A DNA stretch of 8,388 bases from Planctomycetota bacterium (GTDB lineage: Bacteria > Planctomycetota > Planctomycetia > Pirellulales > Pirellulaceae), in the NCBI GenBank assembly GCA_023430365.1, contig JAEZAS010000447.1:1-8388 (forward strand). The letters are read 5' to 3'. The notes beneath the pieces are model-generated. The model worked only from the letters and a program-made list of their open reading frames with translations. It was not told the DNA's origin and did not search any database. Both the position numbers and the translations under genes were made by a program. Below are positions 1-7,200 of the stretch, one piece after another; the stretch's first letter is position 1, and the number at the start of each line of letters is the position of its first letter.

Positions 1-3
1 CGG

Positions 4-26
4 CACTGCTGGGCGAGCCAGCAGTG
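4..26. repeat. Perfect hairpin, 9-bp stem with 5-base loop
   Basis: CACTGCTGG (4-12) and its exact complement CCAGCAGTG (18-26) flank the loop GCGAG. It lies about 185 bases beyond the stop of the 541-residue gene and has no T-run on either side, so it is not a classic terminator. The motif is remembered as frequent between planctomycete genes, which suggests a REP-like repeat; this needs a genome count. Confidence 0.6.
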
Positions 27-150
27 GCGCCCGGCGGGTCTGGCTGCGGGGCCGTTGCGAGGGAGTCGGAAGTTTCTCGCGGGGCTCATGCCGACGCCTG
101 GGGGCGACGGCCTGCCACCCAGCCGGCGCTTCGATCTCGTCGATGTCCCC

Positions 151-206
151 TGCTCTCTAACCTCTAATCTCTAACCTCTGCTCTCTGCTCTCTGAGTTCT
201 GCGCTC
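151..206. repeat. Degenerate heptamer tandem repeat, eight units
   Basis: Eight consecutive 7-base units fit TRMNYTC without any gap: units 1, 5 and 6 are TGCTCTC, units 2 and 4 are TAACCTC, and unit 3 is TAATCTC; the last two are more diverged. The array ends 4 bases from the stop codon of the 541-residue gene (211-213). It resembles the short tandemly repeated repetitive (STRR) heptamers known from cyanobacteria in form, not in sequence. Confidence 0.8.
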
Positions 207-210
207 CCGC

Positions 211-1836
211 TCACTCCGCCGCCGGCTGCGTCACGGGATCGTGGACGCAGCGGACGTAGGCGTAGTTCTTGCTGGCGTAGCAGTTGTTGGCGCCTCCCCG
301 GGCGTACCACTGGTAGACGAAGGCGTAGTCGGGCAGGCGGGTGTCGAGCTGGGAGGTCCAGTAGCTGGCAAATTCATCCGGGCCGCTGCAGCACTGGTTG
401 GGCGTGTATTTGGTGTGGGTGAACGGCTCGTACGTGGCGGGGTAGATCGTCGCCAGTTCGTCGATCCGGGGGACTCGCCAGTCTTTGAGGCCGCCGAGTT
501 CGAGCGTGGCGGCATAGTCCTTGGCCTCGTAGAAGTTCAGCTTCGCCGAGGCTGTGCCGTCCTTTTGCCAGAGGAGGCCGGTCCAGCGGTCCTCGATGTA
601 GTCGCCGGCGTCGCGGAAGCGGTCGGGGGCCACGAATTTGCCGCCCGCTTGCGGCTGGGGCGTGCGGGCGTTGTAGAGCGAGGTGACTTCGACGTCGCGC
701 GTCGAGCCGCCGTGCCCGAGCGGGTTGTAGTGCCGGCTGCTAACGACCGCCATGGCGGTTTGCAGGTCCCCTGCCCTCACCTGCGGCATGCTCGCGACGC
801 GCAGCGTCGGCGGGACGAGGGTCCGCTGCTGCGAGCGTTGCTTGAGGAGCTCGGCGAGCCGCTGATACGCCTGGTCGCCGATTCCGAGTGGCTGGTCGTC
901 GAGCATCACCTGCGTGAGTTTGCCGTCGGGGCGGGCGTAGAGGCTGACGTTGAGAATCGGGTCCTCGCGATGCGAGCCGTCGGCCTGTTCGGGGACCATT
1001 ACGGCCTGCATCTTGGGAGGCTGCGGGACCATCCGGAGGCGATAGAAGTTGCGCGTCCCTTCGGCGTCCTTCGCGGTGACGAGGAAATTGGGGCCAAAAC
1101 TGCCGGGCAGGTCGGGGTCGGACTGCCCGCCTTCGGGAAAGGCGAGTTCCTCGGTTTTAGCCCGGCGGGACTTCAGCCAGCGGATCGGCGCCGCTGTGGA
1201 GTAGTTGGCGCCGCCGGTGATGGTGTGTTCCTGGGCCTTGGGGCCGTAGAGGGCGGCGATGACGTAGCGCTGGCCAGGCTCGAGCGTGGTCGGCTTGATC
1301 GTGACGTAGCGGAACTGGTCGATCAGCGGCGCCTTGTCGCCGGCGGGGAGCTGGGCCGAGACGATCAGTTTGCCGGAGGCGTCCCAGAGGCCGACCGGCA
1401 TTTCGCCGGCGAGTCCTTTGCTGTCGGAATCCCAGACGCCGAGCTGCGTGACTTCGAGCGGGCTGGTTGTCGTGAACTCCCAGCCGATCGTCATGTTGTA
1501 GGCGAAGCCGCCGCCGTAGCTGCCGACGCGGTCGAGCTTGAGCGCGGCGATGTCGGTGGGCTTCGCGACGGGAGAATCGGCCGGCGGTGTGGCTGGGCGG
1601 GGCTGCGGATCGGCGTCGGTCGCTGGCGGTTTGCGATCGAGGTCGCGGAGAACTCGATCGATCTGGTCGCGGAGGCGGGCGAGCTCGCGGATCTTGGCCT
1701 GGTATTCCTGCTCGAGGGCGGCCTGCTTGCTGTCGGGGCCCGGCGGATCGGCAAGCAAGACGGATGGCATGCCGCAAAGCACGATCAGGACTGCGGCGGC
1801 GGTGAGGACGAACGCCCGAGAGGTGAAAGGACGCAC
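211..1836 (-). CDS. Secreted protein with DUF4082-like and C-terminal DUF1566 (Lcl_C-like) domains
   Basis: The 541-residue product starts with a signal peptide: R2 and R7, a hydrophobic core at about 8-28, and a likely cut after A29. It should act outside the cytoplasm. Residues 37-69 look like a short coiled coil, followed by a proline-rich linker (70-93). Residues 105-255 resemble DUF4082, a beta-sandwich family of secreted proteins (FTTTSPLEVTQLGVWDS, VGLWDASGKLI, TLEPGQRYVIAALYG). Residues 405-535 resemble DUF1566, with TGLLWQKDG at 419-427, DWRVPRIDEL at 452-461, YWTSQ at 492-496 and YVRCVHD at 527-533. Residues 290-366 faintly recall the periplasmic part of ExbD; this is weak. The start is GTG, chosen because GGAG (1844-1847) sits 7 bases upstream and the signal peptide begins there. 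No promoter was recognised. The biochemical role is unknown; binding or surface display is an inference. Domain calls are from memory of the families. Confidence 0.88.
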   Translation of the reverse strand: MRPFTSRAFVLTAAAVLIVLCGMPSVLLADPPGPDSKQAALEQEYQAKIRELARLRDQIDRVLRDLDRKPPATDADPQPRPATPPADSPVAKPTDIAALKLDRVGSYGGGFAYNMTIGWEFTTTSPLEVTQLGVWDSDSKGLAGEMPVGLWDASGKLIVSAQLPAGDKAPLIDQFRYVTIKPTTLEPGQRYVIAALYGPKAQEHTITGGANYSTAAPIRWLKSRRAKTEELAFPEGGQSDPDLPGSFGPNFLVTAKDAEGTRNFYRLRMVPQPPKMQAVMVPEQADGSHREDPILNVSLYARPDGKLTQVMLDDQPLGIGDQAYQRLAELLKQRSQQRTLVPPTLRVASMPQVRAGDLQTAMAVVSSRHYNPLGHGGSTRDVEVTSLYNARTPQPQAGGKFVAPDRFRDAGDYIEDRWTGLLWQKDGTASAKLNFYEAKDYAATLELGGLKDWRVPRIDELATIYPATYEPFTHTKYTPNQCCSGPDEFASYWTSQLDTRLPDYAFVYQWYARGGANNCYASKNYAYVRCVHDPVTQPAAE

Positions 1837-2052
1837 GAGACAGCTCCGGCTTGAGGGCGGGTTGAATTGGAGGCCCCCAGTTTAGCCCGCGGATCGAGCG
1901 GAGGGGAGATTTGTGCGCGGGAGTGTTGACGAGGGTGTTACGTCCGCCGGGAAGCGTGCTGGTGGGATCTTGGTGTTATTGACAAACTTGTGAGAAGTCT
2001 GTAAGTTGCAGGGTGCGGTTGGTTGGGGTGCGTGGGAACTGGGTTTTTGGCT

Positions 2053-2073
2053 GGGGCTGGGTGTGGGCTGGGG
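2053..2073 (+). other. G-quadruplex motif
   Basis: Four G-tracts (2053-2056, 2059-2061, 2065-2067, 2070-2073) are separated by loops of 2, 3 and 2 bases, a canonical short-loop pattern. Further G-tracts lie upstream at 2011, 2025, 2034 and 2041. The motif lies about 220 bases upstream of the 541-residue gene, on its template strand. Confidence 0.5.
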
Positions 2074-2085
2074 ATTGTGTTACGG

Positions 2086-2117
2086 ACGCGAAGACGCCAA
2101 GGCGCGGAGACGCAAAG
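2086..2117. repeat. Octamer tandem repeat, four units
   Basis: Four adjacent 8-base units fit RCGCNRAG: ACGCGAAG, ACGCCAAG, GCGCGGAG and ACGCAAAG. This degenerate octamer type is remembered as common between genes of planctomycetes and several other phyla, where it is often mis-annotated as short peptides containing 'LCVSAPWRLR'-like text, as the minus strand reads here. Confidence 0.75.
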
Positions 2118-2244
2118 GGGAGGAGTGCAGTGGGTGGCTTGGTTCACCGCGGAGGCGACGGGGGAGCGCTCGGGAGGTGGTTTCCGATGGATTTCGCTAG
2201 GGATGCGACGCGGGGACTTACGTTTAGCCAGATGGTTAGTGGGT

Positions 2245-2328
2245 GTTCAAAATTTCGGGAGGTTTTTCACCGAGTTGGGGTCCCCTGGGGGGTGGTTGGG
2301 TGGTGAAAAACCCCGGGTAATTTTGAAC
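2245..2328. repeat. Large imperfect inverted repeat (27-bp arms, 30-base loop)
   Basis: The outer arms GTTCAAAATT (2245-2254) and AATTTTGAAC (2319-2328) pair perfectly over 10 bp. The inner arms GGTTTTTCACC (2261-2271) and GGTGAAAAACC (2302-2312) pair over 11 bp. Between them are equal-length 6-base segments, TCGGGA and CCGGGT, that mostly do not pair. The loop (2272-2301) is G-rich. It lies about 120 bases downstream of the dihydroorotate dehydrogenase-like gene. It may be a small non-autonomous mobile or REP-like element or a transcript-end structure; there is no T-run for a classic terminator. Confidence 0.75.
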
Positions 2329-2447
2329 AGCAAGCGGTGGGCTGTGTAATCGTAAGTCTGGCGAGATGGAGGTCGCGAAGAGGGGCCGCCGCGAGGCGAT
2401 TGGCGGAGCTCGCAGCGGGCGAAGGCGATCGAAGGAGTGACGCTGGG

Positions 2448-3470
2448 CTAGTCCTTGTGCCCGTAGCGGTCGCCCGACGGCAGGCCGGGCTGGGGCGTGG
2501 GGTCGTGGTAGCGATCGGAACGCGTGAGGGGGTCGAGGTAGTCAAAACGGGCTTCGTGCCGGGTGCGACGTTCGGCGGTCGGTCGGGCCGCGAGGAAGTC
2601 GGCGAGTGTGGCGAAGCCGCCGGCTTCCAGGTGGCGCTGGAGGCCAGAGATGATGGTTCCGATGGCGGTCGGGCCGCTGCGGTAGATTTCCGACACGATC
2701 ATCACGGCGTCGGCGCCGGCGAGCATGGCCTTGGCGGCGTCTTCGGCGGAGCGGATGCCGCCGCTGGCGGCGATCGACAGTCGGAGATCGGCGACGCGGG
2801 TTTGGATGATGCCCGCGAGCGTGGGACCGAGCGAGTCGATCGGGGTGAGTTCCCAGTGCGAGGTCCAGCGGAGACGTTCGATGGCGACGTCCCACTTCAC
2901 CTCGTGCGCGAACAGCACCAGCCCCGCCGCCCCGACTTGCTGCAGACGCTCAGCCAGGTTGGCTGGGTTGGTGAAATGGCGCGACAGTTTGACGGCGACG
3001 GGAATCGAGACCATCGAGCAAACCTGGCGAACGAGCTCGACGAGAGCGGTTTCGATCTCGGCGGACGATTGGTGGGCGCTGACGATCGTCGGCTGAATGT
3101 TCAGCTCGAGGGCGTCGGTGCCGGCGGATTCGATCGAGCGGGCGAAATCGAGCCACTCGCCCGCGCGATAGCCGTTGAGGCTGGCGATGACCGGGAGCGA
3201 GCTGGCCTGCTTGGCTTGTTGCAGGAGGGGCAGGTACTGGTCGGGTCCGCCGTTGTAGGTTTGGAGGAACTCGGACGACTCGCGATCGAGCGCGGGCTGG
3301 TGCGGCGGGGCGAACTGCTCCTGGAAGAGCGAGGGGAGGACGATCGCTCCGGCGCCGCTGGTGGCCATTTGTCGTAGCGATTCGGGAGCGATCGTGAGCG
3401 GGCACGCGCCGACGATCACCGGCGAGTTGAGCTTCAGGCCGAGATACTGGCAATCGATCCTGGGGGGCAT
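2448..3470 (-). CDS. Dihydroorotate dehydrogenase-like flavoprotein (FMN TIM barrel), non-canonical active site
   Basis: The 340-residue product has the layout of the dihydroorotate dehydrogenase superfamily: a first strand LKLNSPVIVG (12-21), a mid-barrel ELNIQ (122-126), PVAVKLSRH with K161, a phosphate-binding SGGI (236-239) and GADAVMI (252-258). The last two are the usual FMN-phosphate loops. Length matches the family. True PyrD enzymes carry an Asn-x-Ser-Cys/x-Pro-Asn type motif after the ELN strand. Here it reads ELNIQPTIVSAH, so the catalytic Cys/Ser loop is missing. The gene probably belongs to the 'dihydroorotate dehydrogenase-like' group, with another or unknown substrate, so no pyrD symbol is given. 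The ATG at 3468-3470 is preferred: AGGAGG (3481-3486) lies 10 bases upstream, and homology-like sequence begins within a few residues. An in-frame ATG at 3567-3569 would add 33 low-complexity residues and lies upstream of the predicted transcription start. Probably cytoplasmic. Confidence 0.9.
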   Translation of the reverse strand: MPPRIDCQYLGLKLNSPVIVGACPLTIAPESLRQMATSGAGAIVLPSLFQEQFAPPHQPALDRESSEFLQTYNGGPDQYLPLLQQAKQASSLPVIASLNGYRAGEWLDFARSIESAGTDALELNIQPTIVSAHQSSAEIETALVELVRQVCSMVSIPVAVKLSRHFTNPANLAERLQQVGAAGLVLFAHEVKWDVAIERLRWTSHWELTPIDSLGPTLAGIIQTRVADLRLSIAASGGIRSAEDAAKAMLAGADAVMIVSEIYRSGPTAIGTIISGLQRHLEAGGFATLADFLAARPTAERRTRHEARFDYLDPLTRSDRYHDPTPQPGLPSGDRYGHKD

Positions 3471-3480
3471 GTCCTGGGCG

Positions 3481-3486
3481 CCTCCT
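3481..3486 (-). promoter_or_regulatory. Ribosome binding site deciding the start of the dihydroorotate dehydrogenase-like gene
   Basis: The minus strand reads AGGAGG, a full Shine-Dalgarno match, 10 bases before the ATG at 3468-3470. The alternative ATG at 3567-3569 has no such site. Confidence 0.7.
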
Positions 3487-3493
3487 ACTGGGT

Positions 3494-3540
3494 CGCCGGT
3501 CCGTTTGCGATCGGGGCAGCCGACATTGCCCGGACCGGCG
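3494..3540 (-). promoter_or_regulatory. Inverted repeat in the leader of the dihydroorotate dehydrogenase-like gene
   Basis: CGCCGGTCCG (3494-3503) and CGGACCGGCG (3531-3540) form a perfect 10-bp stem with a 27-base loop that can fold a small inner stem. The stem ends 7 bases upstream of the AGGAGG ribosome site (3481-3486). A second short palindrome, GAGAGA-AG-TCTCTC (3552-3565), sits at the predicted transcription start. Together they suggest a folded leader or an operator. No known riboswitch class is recognised. Confidence 0.4.
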
Positions 3541-3570
3541 GGCTGCGAAATGAGAGAAGTCTCTCCCATG

Positions 3571-3847
3571 AATTATAGGTTTTTGCGGCGTGAGGCTCCT
3601 CTCAAATCGGAGGCGCTGCGGCGAATTACGCCCGCAAGTGGGAGGCTGTGCGGGAGAGATGGGCAATGCGGGCGGGACGAGTGCAGCGACGCGCGGGCGC
3701 TAGAGCGACTCACCCGGCAGAGCGCCGGGGAGTCGATGATGGAGGAGATTGTGAAGCAGTCCGTGGAGGTGGAGCCAGCCGTGGGGCAGCGCCGCGGAGA
3801 AGAAGCTGGCGCACGGGCGAAGTGTGGCTGGGTGCGCGTGGAGGTTG
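3571..3847. other. Intergenic gap without a recognised gene
   Basis: Beyond the TATAAT at 3572-3577 nothing is recognisable between the end of the 79-residue gene and the dihydroorotate dehydrogenase-like gene. Open frames here are Arg-rich readings of GC-rich DNA with no ribosome site. No terminator with a T-run follows the stop of the small membrane protein gene. Confidence 0.5.
3572..3577 (-). promoter_or_regulatory. Perfect TATAAT -10 box upstream of the dihydroorotate dehydrogenase-like gene
   Basis: The minus strand reads TATAAT here, a rare match in such GC-rich DNA. Transcription would begin near 3565, giving a leader of about 95 bases to the ATG at 3468-3470. No good -35 lies at the normal distance: TTGAGA at 3600-3605 leaves a 22-base spacer, which is too long. 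It may need an activator or may be a chance match. Confidence 0.45.
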
Positions 3848-4087
3848 TCAGAAGGAAGAGGAGGTCTGAATCGCCATCACCCGTCCGGCGACGCCGATGA
3901 GGGTGCCCACGACGAGCAAGGCGAGCGGGATCTTGGCCTGGTCGAATTGCTGAACGCCATAGATGACGGCGGCGATGCCGCAGAAGATGCTGGCGATGCC
4001 CCAGATCATGTCGTCGTTCTGAAAGGCGATCACAGCGATCCAAATGGCCCCGACCAGAGCGAGCAGCGAACCAAGCAAGGCGATCAT
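3848..4087 (-). CDS. Small three-helix membrane protein, function unknown
   Basis: The 79-residue product is mostly hydrophobic, with three predicted membrane helices at about 2-22, 27-45 and 52-72. They are joined by a polar QNDD turn (23-26) and a QQFDQAK loop (46-52). No enzymatic residues or metal motifs are visible. Similar short proteins, with an 'IALxGxxLxLVGxIW' first helix and an 'AKxPxxL' start to the third, are remembered from planctomycete genomes without an assigned function. The ATG is chosen because GAGGGA (4092-4097) lies 4 bases upstream; extending to a TTG at 4163-4165 adds a hydrophilic stretch with no ribosome site and overlaps the promoter candidate. The gene stands alone between a hairpin and a long gap, so context gives no hint of its role. 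The gene call is good; the function is open. Confidence 0.75.
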   Translation of the reverse strand: MIALLGSLLALVGAIWIAVIAFQNDDMIWGIASIFCGIAAVIYGVQQFDQAKIPLALLVVGTLIGVAGRVMAIQTSSSF

Positions 4088-4137
4088 GGTGTCCCTCAAG
4101 ACGTGAGATTGCGAGCAGAGCGGGTTGTTGGCTTGAT

Positions 4138-4165
4138 AGTTTAGTGAGGGGCGGGTTGGTTGCAA
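4138..4165 (-). promoter_or_regulatory. Candidate promoter of the 79-residue membrane protein gene
   Basis: TTGCAA (4160-4165) and TAAACT (4138-4143) are 16 bases apart on the minus strand, about 50 bases before the ATG at 4085-4087. Both boxes match the sigma70 consensus only partly. If real, the gene is transcribed separately from the large membrane protein gene upstream. Confidence 0.3.
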
Positions 4166-4220
4166 TATTTGCGCGCGAAGGATTGTGAATGGCGCGCGGG
4201 AAGGCAGTTGGGTGGCTCCG

Positions 4221-4243
4221 GCACGAGGCGAAGGGCCTCGTGC
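4221..4243. repeat. Perfect hairpin downstream of the large membrane protein gene
   Basis: GCACGAGGC (4221-4229) and GCCTCGTGC (4235-4243) form a perfect 9-bp stem around the loop GAAGG, about 40 bases after the stop at 4284-4286. There is no T-run on the minus strand after it, so it is at best an unusual terminator or a transcript-stabilising stem. Its geometry (9-bp stem, 5-base purine-rich loop) equals that of the hairpin at 4-26, though the sequence differs. Confidence 0.55.
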
Positions 4244-4283
4244 GAGTGCAGGTTGGCACGGGTTTGGTCGGCGCCAAGGCGAA

Positions 4284-7200
4284 TTAGCCGCCCCGCAGGG
4301 GTTCGAGCGACTGGATGAGCCAGTGGGTGGCGTCCGGGAAGGTCTGGTTCAGGATGGCGGCGAAGGCCAGGAGCAAACCGGGGGCGACCGCGCGGGCGAG
4401 CGTCCAGTTGAGTTCGATTTCGTTCGGCTTGGTGCCGACCAGGGCGCTGACCACGGCGTTGCGGTCGAGGCGGACGTAGACCAGAACGATGATCACGCCG
4501 ATCGCGCAGAGCACGAACGAGGCGGTCAGACGCAGCAGAGGATGGAGATAGAGCGGATAGGATTGGGCGGCGACGAACAGGAGCACGGCGCTGGCGATCA
4601 GGCCGAGGACGAGGCGTTTGATATGCACGCAGATCTGGCGAATGAACATCTGCATGTCGATGGCATAGAGGTTGATTTCGGCTTCGCCGCGGAAGAAAGG
4701 TTCGGCGTCGCGCAGTTTTTGCACGGCGGCGTTGCGATCGCGCGGGTTGGGCCGGCTGGCGTGCCAGAGGAGGTCTTGCAGTCCGCTCAGATTGACATGG
4801 CTGGCTTTGAAGGCGTGTTCCCAGTCGATGTCGCGGCGTGCGTTGGTAGTGACTCGTTCGAGCAGGTCGGAGAGCTTTTGGAGCTTGATGACGCGGACGA
4901 ACCAGTAGGACGCGAGAGCGAAAAACATGACGTAGATCAGGCTGACCGGGACGCTGAAGTAGTCGCTGGGGGGCAACTGTGTCCGGCCGTAGAGACACCA
5001 AGCGACGATCGCCAGGAGCATTCCGATGCTGAGGTAGTCGGGCCGTGGAGTTTCGCGGGGTTGGTCGGGGGCGGATGCTTCGTTGGGAACGAAATGGTGA
5101 CACAGGAGCGGAAACAGCAAGGCGGCTCGCGTGGCGTTGATCTCTTCGGCCGTCGGCGCGAGTTGTCCCGAGCGCGGCATGGGGATGATTCGGTCGCGGC
5201 GGAGCGAATAGATCTGATGCAGCAGTCCGTAGCTGAGCAGGATGGTGACCAGGGACAGGGCCTGGACGGCGGGAAGCATCGAGGCACCCGCGGAGAGATC
5301 ATTGGACGACGTGAACCACAGCAGATAAAACGCCCGATCGCGGAACTCGATTGCCTGGTTGATGACCGTAGCGATGCCGATGCCGGTCAGCACCAGCAGA
5401 ACCGCCACCGCAACCAGTTGGGCGACCAACAGCGCCGTGTTCAGCCGCCGCCCCGGATTGGTCGACGAGCGCGCTTCCTGGGCCTGGCGGAATGCGACTT
5501 GGAGGGCGAGCTGGATGTCCTTCCAATACATCACGGCGACCATCACGATCGCTACCGACGCGCCGACTAGGATGGTCAGGTCGAACCAGGCGCTTTCCTT
5601 CAACGAGCGAGAGATAACGATGGGGGCGAACGCCAGGAGCCAGAAGAACAGGAGGGTGAAGGCCATCGCGCCGGCGATGATGGCTCGGCAGACGTAGGCG
5701 AAAACGACGTAGTTGCTCGGCCAATCGTCGCTGGCGCTGAGCGGCGAGGCCCAGCCGCTATGCTCGCGCGTGGTGACGACGAGCAGAACGATCGAACCAA
5801 GAATCCACAGACTGGCCATCAGCCGGCAGCCGGGCGGCAAGCTCGATTTGAAGGAAGTCAGCCGCGGCTCGAGGCCGGAGGCGTCGAGCAGTTCTTTGGT
5901 GTCCGGATCTTTAGTGGTGATGGGTACGAAGGCGGAGCTGCCGACGCGCGAGATCCAGATGCATGGCTTCGAGGGTTCAGTATCCAAGGGGGAGCCATAC
6001 GCCAGCGGAAGCAGTCGGCTGTTGTCGGCTTCGTTTTTTTCGTCCTTCTCGTCTTTCTTGTTCTCATCCTCCTTGGGCCTGGAAATCTGGCGGTCTTTGC
6101 ATGTGAAGGCCCCGCTCTGCAAGCCGCGAAGAAAGATGAGCGAGTTGTAGATGCCGCAGTTCGACTGGCTGGAGAAAAGCGTGTAGCGACGGCGACCTTC
6201 TCCGATATAGCCGCCAGGGTAGCACCAGTTCTGCTCTTCGGGCGTGAGGCAGTGGGAAGACGCCACTAAGGCGCCTTGGAGGTTGCGACGGTACTGTGAA
6301 TGGAGGTGGATGATGTCCGGTGACACGAGCATGATCTGGACACCTGGACAATGTCGGCGAATCAGTTCGGCGAAGAAAACCGGGTCGCGCGCGTCGGTGG
6401 CCGAGATCCCGACGTAGCGAATCTGGCGCTGGTGGATCGTGGAGAGGATCTGGCTGATCAGGATCTCCGCCGTGGGTGCGGTGAGCAGCGGTGTCTCGGT
6501 GCGCGGAGAGTCGACGGCGCTGGCCGTTTCGGAGTTGGAAATCTCGAGGCGGTGTCGCGCCTCGGACAGGCTCAATTCTCGGGGTTTAGCGTGGCTGGCT
6601 TTGTTGAAAGCATCCCGGAGACCGGAGATGTTGGCAGGGAATATGAACTCATGCATCTCCACCCGATAACCATTTTTCGCGACCGTGGATTGGGTGGATT
6701 GGCCGTTTTTAACTAGGTAGCTTGGGGGGTGGTTCGCGTGCAGAGCGTGGGAGCCTGGCCCCGTATTGAACTCCGTTAGCCATGCGATGGGTACGTTGGG
6801 CTTTCGCTCTTTCTCCAGGACATATTCAATCAGGGCGTCCTTCAACTTGCTCCCGCTGCCAATCGTCATGTGGAGTTTGGCGCTGTTGTTGGTGAGCTTT
6901 TCAAAGCGCCCGATGTTGATGTAGTTTGCCGAGCCGGTGATGACCGTGAACTTCAGCTTGTATTTCTCGTGGGCCGTCTTGAGTGCGACGGCCAGAGAAT
7001 CGGCTGATCCTGAAAAGATGGGGCCTGCGATGTACACCTCTTGCTTGCCGGGCGAGGGCTTCGCCGTTTTCTTGGAGCCCGGTGAGTTGCTGTCGAACGT
7101 GGTGCGGTTGAGCTCGGTGATCAGGTTGATTGCCTTGGCGAAGGCGGCCTTCTGAATGCCTGATGTTTGTGTCTCGCCGACCAGGAAGATGGCGAGGAGT

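Larger units (their letters stand above)
1837..2447. other. 611-base gene-free region with several repeat structures
   Basis: No credible gene is present; open frames here are short, Gly/Arg/Trp-rich and lack ribosome sites. In order it holds the upstream region of the 541-residue gene (no clear promoter), a G-rich block (2011-2073), an octamer repeat (2086-2117), an uncharacterised stretch (2118-2244), a large imperfect inverted repeat (2245-2328), and about 120 bases with nothing recognisable before the end of the dihydroorotate dehydrogenase-like gene. Confidence 0.7.

Noticed and set aside
241..1854. Long plus-strand open frame of 537 codons opposite the secreted protein gene
   Set aside because: Gly/Val/Arg-rich text typical of the antisense of a GC-rich gene; the minus-strand frame has a signal peptide, recognisable domains and a ribosome site.
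1979..2007. Plus-strand TTGACA with a 17-base spacer to TAAGTT
   Set aside because: The -10 matches only 3 of 6 and nothing credible is encoded downstream on the plus strand.
2006..2349. Three overlapping plus-strand small frames in the 611-base gap
   Set aside because: No ribosome sites, Gly/Trp/Arg-rich composition, and they run across tandem and inverted repeats.
2337..3377. Plus-strand open frame of 346 codons
   Set aside because: Antisense of the dihydroorotate dehydrogenase-like gene, whose flavin-binding motifs are clear; the plus frame shows no family features.
3468..3569. Longer N-terminus for the dihydroorotate dehydrogenase-like protein from the ATG at 3567-3569
   Set aside because: No ribosome site, the extra 33 residues are not family-like, and the perfect TATAAT would place the transcript start downstream of this ATG.
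4085..4165. Longer N-terminus for the small membrane protein from a TTG at 4163-4165
   Set aside because: The extra 26 residues are hydrophilic, no ribosome site precedes the TTG, and the ATG at 4085-4087 has GAGGGA correctly placed.
4141..5103. Minus-strand open frame of 320 codons in another frame of the membrane protein gene
   Set aside because: Arg/Pro-rich out-of-frame reading inside a continuous, well-supported gene; no sign of a frameshift in the main frame.
4185..5570. Plus-strand open frame of 461 codons
   Set aside because: Antisense of the membrane helices; its Asp/Glu/Gln-rich composition is what reversed hydrophobic codons give.
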